This document shows positions 19,826 through 28,388 of a DNA stretch of 64,000 nucleotides, in pieces. Each line of letters begins with the position of its first letter. The stretch's first letter is position 1. Both the position numbers and the translations under genes were made by a program. Location: contig NZ_CP147920.1 of NCBI RefSeq assembly GCF_039645995.1, positions 2,435,022 to 2,499,021 on the forward strand. Direction: 5' to 3'. The DNA is from Sulfurimonas sp. HSL3-1. Lineage in GTDB: Bacteria > Campylobacterota > Campylobacteria > Campylobacterales > Sulfurimonadaceae. The notes under the pieces are model-generated. The model searched no databases, had not been told where the DNA came from, and saw only the letters and a program-made list of their open reading frames with translations.

Positions 19826-20509
19826 ATGTCAACGCTTCAACACTGTCCCTACTGTCAAGGAAGTATTTACCGTCTGGGAGACGGCCGGTACAAGTGCGGG
19901 CGCTGCCGCCGAAAAGTCAGTCCCGCGCGCGTCGCGAAGGTACGAACGCTCATCGCGAGCTTCTCCCGGGACGAAAATGCCAGCGTCTCCGCCGAAGCGC
20001 TGGGACTGTCCTACGTCTCGGTCCACCGCTATTTCGGACAGTTCAGGCAGTTGTGCGCCCGCATCTGCGAGGATGAATACGAGACGAGACGGCACCTCTC
20101 CTGCGAATACGAGGAGTATTTCTACCTGGAGCGGGCCAAAAAGCGGCGCAAAAACGCCGTGTTCGATGCCCACAACTTTCTCACCTTCGATTACGAGGGG
20201 CATCTCTACACGATCGTTATGCCCTCCCTGCAGCAGTTTCGCAACCAGTTCATCGAAGATGACCTCGAATCCGTCTACGCGGAGGAGTTCGCCCGTTTCC
20301 GGCGCCAGAGCCGCCTTATCAAGATCTCCTCGCGGCATAACAACATCGTCCGCTTCTGGGAATACTTTGAAGTGAACATCCTCCGTTACCGGGGTGTATG
20401 CGACGAAAGCTTTCCCCTCTATCTCAAGGAGATGGAGTTCAAGTTCAACCACCCCGCCTCCGAACGGGAGCGGCTGCTGATCGATTACTACTTCAAGGAG
20501 CACGAATGA
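19826..20509 (+). CDS. zinc-ribbon and helix-turn-helix protein, transposase-N-terminus-like
   Basis: A 227-residue protein with an N-terminal zinc ribbon (CPYCQG, then CGRCRRK, about 8-29) and a putative helix-turn-helix SAEALGLSYVSVHRYFGQFR (about 55-74). This layout is that of the N-terminus of IS1595/ISXO2-type transposases. The remaining 150 residues are charged, with no recognisable DDE catalytic domain, and no inverted repeats flank the gene. It is therefore probably a domesticated DNA-binding protein. It is divergent from hypB and coupled by ATGA to a hydrogenase maturation protease, which suggests a role in hydrogenase gene control. Confidence 0.6.
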   Translation: MSTLQHCPYCQGSIYRLGDGRYKCGRCRRKVSPARVAKVRTLIASFSRDENASVSAEALGLSYVSVHRYFGQFRQLCARICEDEYETRRHLSCEYEEYFYLERAKKRRKNAVFDAHNFLTFDYEGHLYTIVMPSLQQFRNQFIEDDLESVYAEEFARFRRQSRLIKISSRHNNIVRFWEYFEVNILRYRGVCDESFPLYLKEMEFKFNHPASERERLLIDYYFKEHE

Positions 20510-21048
20510 TTCAAGCGACCACCGCCGTCCTGGGGGTCGGCAACATTCTCGAAAATGACGACGGCATCGCCGTCTACGCCGCGGCCTACCTCGATGCCAA
20601 CTACCGCTTTGAGCCTTCAGTACGCATCATCAACGGCGGGGTCGAGGGGATCAATCTCCTCGACGTCTTTATCGAGCACGAACGGGTGCTGATCCTCGAC
20701 GCGATCGACATCGACGACGACGCGGGGAGCATCTATCATATCCCGGCGTCCGAGCTCACCGGTTACGGTCTGGGAAACGGGGGCGCGCATGAAGTGGGGG
20801 TGATCCAGTGCCTTGACATGCTGGAGCTGATGGGGAGGCCGCAGCCCGAATCGAGTGTACTGGGAATCGTGCCCGAACGCGTGGAAGTGCGCATCGGGCT
20901 TTCACCCTCCCTCACCGCCGCGTTCGAACGCTATGTCGAGAGCGCACTGAAAATTTTGCAAACCGCCGGCATTGACGTGCAGCGGCGCGAACCCGCCAGC
21001 TCCCTCGCGGAGGTTATCGAAGCCTTCCAGGCCTCCGGCGTCTCCTAG
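20506..21048 (+). CDS. hydrogenase maturation endopeptidase (HyaD/HybD family)
   Basis: A 180-residue protease that would clip the C-terminal peptide of the NiFe large subunit after nickel insertion. GVGNILENDDG (about 8-18) begins the fold, and the three metal positions known from HybD appear as an acidic residue in DDG, Asp in LILDAID and His in GGAHEVG. It should be active. ATG at 20506 overlaps the preceding gene's stop (ATGA). Its 3' end overlaps the convergent second protease by 4 nt. The likely substrate is HydB, the only large subunit here with a cleavable tail. Confidence 0.8.
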   Translation: MIQATTAVLGVGNILENDDGIAVYAAAYLDANYRFEPSVRIINGGVEGINLLDVFIEHERVLILDAIDIDDDAGSIYHIPASELTGYGLGNGGAHEVGVIQCLDMLELMGRPQPESSVLGIVPERVEVRIGLSPSLTAAFERYVESALKILQTAGIDVQRREPASSLAEVIEAFQASGVS

Positions 21049-21602
21049 AAGCCCCGCCCCAGGGCGACGCTGGGGGCGGCGAAGGTCTCAAGGATCGTCT
21101 CCAGGGTCACGCCGTCGTCCGATCGCTTTGTGCAGACGACGCCGGCGTGGGCCAAACGCGCCGTTATCGTTTCAATGTAGCGCTCCCAGGCGGCGCGCAA
21201 TGGCGCGGAGAGCCCGACTTCGACGGAGATGATGTCGTCGGGCACGATGCTGATGACAGAGGTTTCGGCCATATTACCCGTCAGCGAACAGATCTGCAGC
21301 ATCTCCGCTATTTCCACCTCGTTGGCCGTTTTTTTGATGAGCGATCCCTCCAAAAAGGTATCGCAGTCGCGCACGGTCACCGTGCCGGCGGGCACATCCT
21401 CGTCCGAAGCCGTATTGACGATCAGCACCTCGTCATACTCCTGCAGCAGCGGCATCAGCCCAAACCCGAGCGTCCCGCCGTCGACGATATCGACGCCCGG
21501 TTCGAAGGTGTAGTTCTCTTTGAGGTATTTGGCCGCGTAAAGCCCGATTCCCTCATCCTTGAAAAACGCGTTTCCCGATCCGATCAGTGCGATACGGTTC
21601 AT
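21045..21602 (-). CDS. HyaD-family maturation protease homologue with two metal ligands replaced
   Basis: A 185-residue member of the same family: GSGNAFFKDEGIGLYAAKYL at the N-terminus and DIVDGGTLGFGLMPLL (about 38-53) are typical of HyaD/HupD. The Asp ligand seen as LVDAV in active enzymes is Asn here (LIVNTAS), and the His ligand (SAHEV type) is Asn (TANEV). Only the Glu of DEG is kept. It may be a non-cleaving chaperone or a structural partner. It is the last gene of the hydABC operon and overlaps hypF by ATGA. Confidence 0.7.
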   Translation of the reverse strand: MNRIALIGSGNAFFKDEGIGLYAAKYLKENYTFEPGVDIVDGGTLGFGLMPLLQEYDEVLIVNTASDEDVPAGTVTVRDCDTFLEGSLIKKTANEVEIAEMLQICSLTGNMAETSVISIVPDDIISVEVGLSAPLRAAWERYIETITARLAHAGVVCTKRSDDGVTLETILETFAAPSVALGRGF

Positions 21603-23875
21603 TCCTTCCCTCCTTGTCGGTACAGTGCATGGTAAAGCTGCCCCAGGGCGACGCCACCGTCGTTGACGGGCGTATCGCGCTGGACATAATAGCGGATCCC
21701 GAGCTCTTCCAAGGCGTCGCAGGCCATGGCCATCAGTGTCCGGTTTTGAAAAACGCCCCCGCTGAGCATCACCGGCATGCCGGGATGGCGCTGCGCAATC
21801 TCAGTGATCACTCCGGTGAGCGCCGCGTGCAGTCCCGCCGCCGCCCGGGCGGGGGCTTCAAGTGTCTGCCGCAGCAGCGGCTCCCAGTCGATCACCCCCT
21901 CTTCCACGGCGAAGGCAAATTCCCCGGGCAGCACCGTCCCGGCCGCCGCTTCCAGCCGCATTCCGCTTTCGCCCTCGTAGCCGAGGGTCTGCGCGCACCC
22001 CGTTAGTGACGCCACGGCATCAAAAAGGCGGCCGACGGAGCTGCTTTCTGGAGCATTCAGGCCGCGCTGCCATATGGTATGAAGCGTCCTGATCTCCTCG
22101 GGTGTGAAACTCCCGACGGTCGGATGCGCCATCGCAAGCACGTCCTCAAGGCTATAACACTCGAATAACAGCGATAACGCCACCCGTCTCGGCTCCCGCA
22201 CGGCCTGTTCCCCGCCGAGCAGCCGGAAGGGGCGGAAGTGGTATGCCCGTTCAAAACGCTGCGGATCGGCCAGAAGCACCTCGCCGCCCCAGAGCGTCCC
22301 GTCGCTCCCGTATCCGGTGCCATCGAAACAGAACGCCAGCACCGGCTCATCCAGCCCGTATTCGGCCATGCAGGCCAGCGCGTGGGCATAATGGTGCTGC
22401 ACCCGCACAAGCGCCGTGCCGGGATGCGCCGCGTGGAACGCTTCCGCCCACTTGGTCGTTTCATACCCCGGGTGCAGGTCGCAGACGACGATATCGGGTT
22501 CGAAGGCGTAAAAACGTTTGAACGTTTCGAGGGTGCGCTCAAAATACTCAAAGGCGTCGACGGAGACGAGGTCCCCGATGTGCGGTGAGAGCACGATGTT
22601 TTTATCGAATCCCAGCGCGATCGTACTCTTCTGATTGGCTCCGACGGCAAGGATCCTGCCCGGTGCTTCAAAAGACAGCGGCAGGCTTCTGGGGGCATAC
22701 CCCCGCGCCATCCGCAACATCAGCGTGCGGGAGCCGGCCACGGTCACGACGCTGTCGTCGCAGGCGTTGACGATCTCCCGGTCGACGTCCAGCACCGCGT
22801 CGACGACACTGCCCAGTTTCTCCCGCACCTGTACCGCGTCGGTGAGAATGGGCTCCTCGCTGATATTGGCGCTTGTGGCGACGACGGGCTGCTGCAATCG
22901 GTCCATCAGGAGCAGGTGCAGCGGCGTATAGGGCAGAAAGACGCCGATGCGGTCGATGCCCGGGGCAATCGGCTCCCCAAAAGCAAGCGCCGCTTTTTTC
23001 CGCACGACGACAATAGGACGTGTGTTAGAGAGGATGAGCCGCTCCTCCGCGTCGCTCAGCGCCGCGGCCTCCCGGATCATCTCCAGGGAGGGGAACATCA
23101 CGGCCAGCGGTTTGCTCGGGCGCCTTTTGCGCTCGCGCAGGCGCGCCACGGCGGCGCCGTTCGTCGCATCGCACATCAGGTGAAAGCCCCCCAGCCCTTT
23201 GACCGCGACGATCTGGCCGTCGGCAAGCAGCGCCGCTGCCCTGTCGATGCTCTCGTGCTCCGTCCCGATCGCCGCACCCGAGGGATCGGTCAGGGCAAGG
23301 TGCGGGCCGCACTCATAACAGCTGATCGGCTGGGCGTGATAACGCCTGTTAGCCGGGTCGTTATACTCGTGCGCGCACTGCGGGCACATGGCAAAAGGGG
23401 CCATCGAGGTCTGCGGCCGGTCATAGGGAAGTGCGCGGATGATGCTGTAGCGCGGACCGCAGTCGGTGCAGTTGATCAGCGGGTAGCGGTAACGGCGGTT
23501 CGCGGGGTCGAAAAGCTCGGCGGCGCAGGCATCGCACACGGCCATGTCCGGCGAGACCATCGTTTTTGCCGCACTGCTCTCGGAGCCCCGGATAGCAAAG
23601 GCCGTTTCGCCGAGAGGAGCCAGGACGTCGCGATGCACCTCATCGATCCGCGCCAGCGGCGGCGGGGATGCCGTCAAAGCCCTCTCGAACGCCTCCAGGG
23701 ACGCCGGGGGACCTTCCACCTCGACTTCAACGCCGTCGCCGTCGTTGAGCACATGGCCTCCCACCCCTTCTCGGACGGCGAGCTGGTAAACGAAGGGGCG
23801 GAAACCGACACCCTGGACGATGCCGCGGATTCGGAACCGAAGGCGTTTAGAGGTAGACGCAGCCGACAACGGCAT
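21599..23875 (-). CDS. hypF: carbamoyltransferase HypF
   Basis: A HypF of about 758 residues that activates carbamoyl phosphate and passes the carbamoyl group to HypE. Domains in order: acylphosphatase (GIVQGVGFRPFVYQL, about 18-32), four CxxC zinc motifs (CDACA, CTDCG, CPQCA, CYECG, about 110-190), a YrdC-like domain (about 200-380), and a Kae1-like domain with the metal motif HHYAHALACMAE. The start is uncertain: ATG at 23875 is used, but TTG at 23869 has the better-spaced AGGGAG. Its beginning overlaps the upstream HypF paralogue by 29 nt. Confidence 0.94.
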   Translation of the reverse strand: MPLSAASTSKRLRFRIRGIVQGVGFRPFVYQLAVREGVGGHVLNDGDGVEVEVEGPPASLEAFERALTASPPPLARIDEVHRDVLAPLGETAFAIRGSESSAAKTMVSPDMAVCDACAAELFDPANRRYRYPLINCTDCGPRYSIIRALPYDRPQTSMAPFAMCPQCAHEYNDPANRRYHAQPISCYECGPHLALTDPSGAAIGTEHESIDRAAALLADGQIVAVKGLGGFHLMCDATNGAAVARLRERKRRPSKPLAVMFPSLEMIREAAALSDAEERLILSNTRPIVVVRKKAALAFGEPIAPGIDRIGVFLPYTPLHLLLMDRLQQPVVATSANISEEPILTDAVQVREKLGSVVDAVLDVDREIVNACDDSVVTVAGSRTLMLRMARGYAPRSLPLSFEAPGRILAVGANQKSTIALGFDKNIVLSPHIGDLVSVDAFEYFERTLETFKRFYAFEPDIVVCDLHPGYETTKWAEAFHAAHPGTALVRVQHHYAHALACMAEYGLDEPVLAFCFDGTGYGSDGTLWGGEVLLADPQRFERAYHFRPFRLLGGEQAVREPRRVALSLLFECYSLEDVLAMAHPTVGSFTPEEIRTLHTIWQRGLNAPESSSVGRLFDAVASLTGCAQTLGYEGESGMRLEAAAGTVLPGEFAFAVEEGVIDWEPLLRQTLEAPARAAAGLHAALTGVITEIAQRHPGMPVMLSGGVFQNRTLMAMACDALEELGIRYYVQRDTPVNDGGVALGQLYHALYRQGGKE

Positions 23876-25772
23876 TCTCCCTGCCAATGGGGTAGTTGAC
23901 GTTCATCAGCGGGGGCGTGGCCTTCAGGTTGCGCTGCATGCGGCTGAAAAGTGACTGCTGTGCGAAATGGGCGCCGCAGAGAATAAAATGCTCCGCTTTT
24001 GTTTTGTCTTTGATCTGCTGCATTAGGTCGTTGAAATAGTCGCCGAAAGATTCAAAGATGGAGTAGGCGATCATCTCCGTCTCCACCCCTGCCAGGCGGT
24101 AGCTCACCAGGCTGGCCAGGAAAGCCGCGTGGTCGAAACGGTTGTCCTTGACGTGTGTATCGACCTGCACCCCGCCCTTCCCGTAAAAGCCCAGTGCCGC
24201 TTTGCTGACCCCGGAGAAATTTTCCTCCTCCAGTTCCAACACGGCGGCGGCCGCTTCGAAGAGGCTCGTCGCGCTGCGCTCCTGCAGCGCTTCGACGCGC
24301 GCATAGGCAGCGGGCAGTCCCTTCTTGAAGTTTTGTACCAGCCTGTCGGAACCTTCGCGCAGGGAGGCGATCTTCTCCAACAGCCCCTCGGGTGCGAAGG
24401 CGATGGGCGGGACCAACCGGATCACCTTTCGCCCGTCATAATAGAGGAAAGAGGGTTCGTCGTCGAAATGGGCGCCGACGCACTTCTGCCCGAAAAGGCC
24501 GTGCTCCGCGACGACTGACATAAACGACGCCTCGTCCTGGGCGGCGGGGCGCTGATGCGTATGCCACTGCTCCTCCGACTCCCCCTCCAGCACGACGGCA
24601 TTCTCGACCGTCACGCTGCCGAAATGCTCCGGTCGGTCGAACACGACGCTCTCCCCTTCGGGCACCCCGACCAGGCCGTGCGCCATCCCGAGGGTCTGCG
24701 ACGCCGGCGCCATGCGCGACGGGAAACTCACCCGCTCGCCGGCGGCGACGAAACGGACATCCTTATTGATAAAGAGGTACTGGTCGCTTTGGGAGGAGAG
24801 CTCCAGGTCATACTCCATCCGCAGGTCCGCGTCGCTCCGGGCGTCCGCCTCCTCGTAGTAGACGTAATCCACCCCCAGGCGCTGCAGCTCCGTCGCCAGC
24901 AGGATCGTAAAGCCGTCGTCGGGGTATTTCACATCCGCCGTGCGGCCGGCAACCGCCTGAAGCTCCGGGGCTTTGACCGACACATGCAGCACGGGACGTT
25001 CGATGCCCAGCAGCGCATGGAACTCTTCGCCGATCAGGGAGAGGTAGTCGGTGATCTTCTCCGCATCGATCATCAGGATCACGGCGTTGCCGAGTCCCTC
25101 GGGGCTCAGTTGAAAGCGGCGGTAGCCCATCGTCGTTTTGACCAGCAGCGACTTGGCATCGGCGACGGCCTTGGCCGCCACCTCGAACATCGTTCTGAAG
25201 CTTCCGGCATCATTGGCATAGCGCTCGCGCCCCCCGCTTTCCAGGCGCACGGGCACGCCGCAGGCGTGGCAGCTGTTAAGGTGGTCCTTCTCCCGGCGGC
25301 CGTGCGTCTCCTGCTCCGATTCGCATGCCGTGCAGGGGCGCAGGTAGGAGAGGGCGCTGTTGGCGCGCTCAAAGGGGTACGCTTCGAAAAAAGCATACTG
25401 CCCCCCGCACTGTGCGCAGTGGGTGAAGGGGTAGTAGTAGCGGCGCGACGAAGGATCGAAAAGCTCCTTCTGGCATGCGGGGCAGAGGCCGAGCCCCAGC
25501 GGGGGCGCATCGACCAGTTCCGGCAGCGTATCCGGTTCTCCCGCCGCCTCGTAGTGCCGGCTGCCGCTGAGATGCCAGGAGGCGGGAAGCCGCTCGGCGA
25601 TGGCGCCGACACACGCCTCCAGTTGCGGGTGCTCCGAGGCAAATGCACAGGAGAGCGTCCCTTTTGACTGGACAATCTTTGCCGGTACGCCGAATTCACG
25701 GGCAATGCCGGCGATACAGTTACGCAGGTAAAATTGGGACGAGCTGCTCTGCAGTTCCATCACGAAGGCCAT
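23847..25772 (-). CDS. HypF paralogue in the hyd operon (possibly the HydE type)
   Basis: A 641-residue protein that follows the HypF plan with degraded active sites. Residues 96-180 hold the same four-part zinc domain (CPACQ, CAQCGG, CTACE, CHACG), then a YrdC-like region, and a C-terminal region ending ILCGAHFAQQSL that parallels the GGVFQN stretch of HypF. The acylphosphatase Arg/GxVQGVGFR signature and the Kae1 HxxxH motif are missing. Its place after hydC recalls hydE of Wolinella and Helicobacter, needed there for hydrogenase activity; that link is from memory. AAAGGA precedes the ATG. Confidence 0.6.
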   Translation of the reverse strand: MAFVMELQSSSSQFYLRNCIAGIAREFGVPAKIVQSKGTLSCAFASEHPQLEACVGAIAERLPASWHLSGSRHYEAAGEPDTLPELVDAPPLGLGLCPACQKELFDPSSRRYYYPFTHCAQCGGQYAFFEAYPFERANSALSYLRPCTACESEQETHGRREKDHLNSCHACGVPVRLESGGRERYANDAGSFRTMFEVAAKAVADAKSLLVKTTMGYRRFQLSPEGLGNAVILMIDAEKITDYLSLIGEEFHALLGIERPVLHVSVKAPELQAVAGRTADVKYPDDGFTILLATELQRLGVDYVYYEEADARSDADLRMEYDLELSSQSDQYLFINKDVRFVAAGERVSFPSRMAPASQTLGMAHGLVGVPEGESVVFDRPEHFGSVTVENAVVLEGESEEQWHTHQRPAAQDEASFMSVVAEHGLFGQKCVGAHFDDEPSFLYYDGRKVIRLVPPIAFAPEGLLEKIASLREGSDRLVQNFKKGLPAAYARVEALQERSATSLFEAAAAVLELEEENFSGVSKAALGFYGKGGVQVDTHVKDNRFDHAAFLASLVSYRLAGVETEMIAYSIFESFGDYFNDLMQQIKDKTKAEHFILCGAHFAQQSLFSRMQRNLKATPPLMNVNYPIGRENAVVGCVYL

Positions 25773-25892
25773 AGGGGGTCCTTTGAACGGTCATCACACC
25801 CTCAGCGGGGGCTGAAACCTTGTTATCTTAGCATAGTTTGGGAGGTTGAAAACGTCCCGGGTGCCCCGGAACGCGGGGGAAAATCCTGCTGC

Positions 25893-26600
25893 TTAGGATT
25901 CCTGCTCTTTGGCGAACTTGCTGCCGCCGAAGACAATGGCGATATCCCCCTCTTTCCAGAAGATCGTCCGCCATATCTGGTAGTAGATATGGAAAGCGAC
26001 CCAGGTAAGGATGAGCCACATCGATTCATGGTGCGAAATGCGCACATCCATCAGCGTTCCGCCCGTTACCGGGATGGTCCAGTCGGTGGCAAGGTGCAGC
26101 AGCGCCGGCCACCACGCCCCGATCGAACTCTGGCCGGACTCCAGTCCGTGAACATAGAGCTGCAGCCCGGTAAAGAGCATCCAGATCAGGAGCAAGTGGA
26201 AAATCGTAAAATAGACCGTGTTGAAACTGTCGCTGTGCGTCGAATCAAACTTCTTGCGCCGGTTGAGCGTGACGAGGTTCAAAAGCACCTCGCCAAACTC
26301 GGCAATGTTTTTGCCGGTGGGAATAAGCTTCTTGTACGGCTTCTCGAAACGGCTGAAAAAATAGAGATAGGCGACGACGATGGAGGTGACGTCAAAGATG
26401 ATCGCCACGATAAAGTGCCCCCACCGGTTCCACGCCATCACGTATTTGTCCACCGCACCGTCGGCGATAAGCGTCTGGTAGTACGGGTGCCCTATGTAGA
26501 GCCCGGTGATCACGGCAGCCACCATCGAAATCGCGTTGGCCCAGTGGATGATGCGCATGGCGCCCGTCATCCGCTTAACCTGTTTACGTTCGGATTTCAT
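25893..26600 (-). CDS. hydC: NiFe-hydrogenase cytochrome b subunit HydC
   Basis: A 235-residue di-haem cytochrome b with four membrane segments. Candidate haem His residues are in RIIHWANAISM (about 18), VYFTIFHLLLIW (about 132) and the last helix region LTWVAFHIYYQIW. It anchors HydAB to the membrane and passes electrons from H2 to menaquinone. It lies 9 nt after hydB. A gap of 120 nt to the next gene (25773-25892) holds only weak stems. Confidence 0.93.
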   Translation of the reverse strand: MKSERKQVKRMTGAMRIIHWANAISMVAAVITGLYIGHPYYQTLIADGAVDKYVMAWNRWGHFIVAIIFDVTSIVVAYLYFFSRFEKPYKKLIPTGKNIAEFGEVLLNLVTLNRRKKFDSTHSDSFNTVYFTIFHLLLIWMLFTGLQLYVHGLESGQSSIGAWWPALLHLATDWTIPVTGGTLMDVRISHHESMWLILTWVAFHIYYQIWRTIFWKEGDIAIVFGGSKFAKEQES

Positions 26601-26609
26601 GGGATCTCC

Positions 26610-28388
26610 TTAGATACTGCACTGGCTGTCGAGCTTGTAAACACCCAGCGATTTGCCCTTGGTATCGACGACGTGCACGGCACAGGCGATACAGGGGTCA
26701 AAACTGTGAATGGTCCGGATGATCTCCAGCGGCTGTTCCGGATCGGCGACCTTGGTCCCGATCAGGCTCGCCTCGTAAGCGCCCATCCGTCCTTTATAGT
26801 CCCGCGGACCCGCGTTCCAGGTGGAAGGGACGACGGCCTGATAGTTGGCTACCTTCCCGTCCTCAACGCGGACCCAGTGTCCCAGGGATCCGCGCGGCGC
26901 TTCGGCCAGGCCCATCCCCTTGGTTTTCACACTCACCTTGTCGAAGTCAAACTCCGTCCAGGTGCGCAGGTCGCCGGCCGCCGCGTTGGCGGCAAGCTCG
27001 TCGACCCACTCCACCAGCGCATCCGCCATCAGTTCAGTCTCAATGGCACGGCCCGCCGTACGGCCGACGGTACTGAACAGTACCGATACCGGCAGGTTGC
27101 CGCGCTTGAGGAAGTTCGTCACGTACTTCGTGATCCGCTCGTCCTTGCTCGCCACCCCGACGATCATCCGTGCCAGCGGCCCGACCTCGACGCGGGTATC
27201 GTTGTACATCGGCGTCTTGATCCAGCTGTACTTTTCCCCTGTCTTCAGGTAGGCGATGCCGTCATCACGCTTATCGAGGCCCGTATATTTCGGGATCGTC
27301 TGCCCGTTGTACGGGTGCAGCGGTTCGCTCCCCTCGTACCAGGAGTGCGTGACGTCTTCAGCGATCTTCTCATGGTCGACCGGCTCGACCTTGCTCAGGT
27401 CGCCCCCGTAGACAATACCGCTCGGGAAGAGGGTTTTCGCATTGTAGAACCCGGTATCGTCCAGGCGGAAGTCGCCGTAGCTCATGTAGTTGAGCAGACC
27501 GCCGCCGGTCCCGCCGACGCCTTTGCCGCCGATGAGTTCCGTAAACGTCGCTTTGGAGTCCGTCGCTTCGTCTGCGTACATCGTCCCCGCCATGTAAACG
27601 TCAGGCAGATAGGCCTGCTTGATAAATTTGTTCGTGTCGGTCAGCAGCTGTTTGAACAGCGCAATGCGCGCCGGATTCTCAATATCCTGGACACAGGTGA
27701 CGCCGCCGACGACGATGGATTGCGGGTGTGGGTTCTTCCCGCCGAAGATCGCCTGCATCTTCGCCATATCACGCTGAATATCCAGGGCCTGGAGGTAGTG
27801 CGCTACCCCGATCAGGTTCTGTTCCGGCGTGAGCTTGTAATGTTTGTTCCCCCAGTAGCCGTTGCCGAAGATCCCCAGCCGGCCCTGTTTGACGAACTTC
27901 GCGACACGTTCCTGGATCGCTTTGAACTCGCTCGGGCCGTCCGTGTACGGTGAAACGCCTGCGACAGCGGCCCATTTGCGTGCCTCTTCCGCCGTTTTGT
28001 CGGGATCGGCCGACAGTGCGGAAACGACGTCGACAAAGTCCAGTGCATGCAGGTGGTAAAAGTGCACAAGGTGGTCATGCACATACAGTGACCCCTGGAT
28101 CAGGTTACGTACGATCCGTGCATTTTTCGGAATCGTAATGTCAAAAGCATCCTCGACGGCCTCGATGGAACGCTGATAATGCGTCCCGGTACAGACACCG
28201 CAGATACGCATGGCCAGCAACCCGCAGTCCCGCGGATCGCGCCCCTGAAGGATCGTTTCGATCCCCCGGAACATTGTCGAGGAGCTGTAGGCATCCACGA
28301 TGGTGTTGTTTTCATCAATCACCGCCTCGATACGCAGGTGTCCTTCGATCCGCGTAATCGGGTCGACTACAATATGTCTCTTGCTCAT
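26610..28388 (-). CDS. hydB: NiFe-hydrogenase large subunit HydB
   Basis: A 592-residue group 1 uptake hydrogenase large subunit. The NiFe ligands lie in RICGVCTGTHYQRS (about 62-75) and DPCIACAVH (about 564-572). After that His, a 20-residue C-terminal peptide remains to be cut by the maturation protease. It exports with HydA through the Tat pathway and oxidises H2 at the periplasmic face. Start and hydA stop share a base (TAATG). Confidence 0.96.
   Translation of the reverse strand: MSKRHIVVDPITRIEGHLRIEAVIDENNTIVDAYSSSTMFRGIETILQGRDPRDCGLLAMRICGVCTGTHYQRSIEAVEDAFDITIPKNARIVRNLIQGSLYVHDHLVHFYHLHALDFVDVVSALSADPDKTAEEARKWAAVAGVSPYTDGPSEFKAIQERVAKFVKQGRLGIFGNGYWGNKHYKLTPEQNLIGVAHYLQALDIQRDMAKMQAIFGGKNPHPQSIVVGGVTCVQDIENPARIALFKQLLTDTNKFIKQAYLPDVYMAGTMYADEATDSKATFTELIGGKGVGGTGGGLLNYMSYGDFRLDDTGFYNAKTLFPSGIVYGGDLSKVEPVDHEKIAEDVTHSWYEGSEPLHPYNGQTIPKYTGLDKRDDGIAYLKTGEKYSWIKTPMYNDTRVEVGPLARMIVGVASKDERITKYVTNFLKRGNLPVSVLFSTVGRTAGRAIETELMADALVEWVDELAANAAAGDLRTWTEFDFDKVSVKTKGMGLAEAPRGSLGHWVRVEDGKVANYQAVVPSTWNAGPRDYKGRMGAYEASLIGTKVADPEQPLEIIRTIHSFDPCIACAVHVVDTKGKSLGVYKLDSQCSI

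Noticed and set aside
25734..27953. 739-codon open frame on the plus strand
   Set aside because: Antisense to hydC and hydB, whose motifs are intact on the minus strand.
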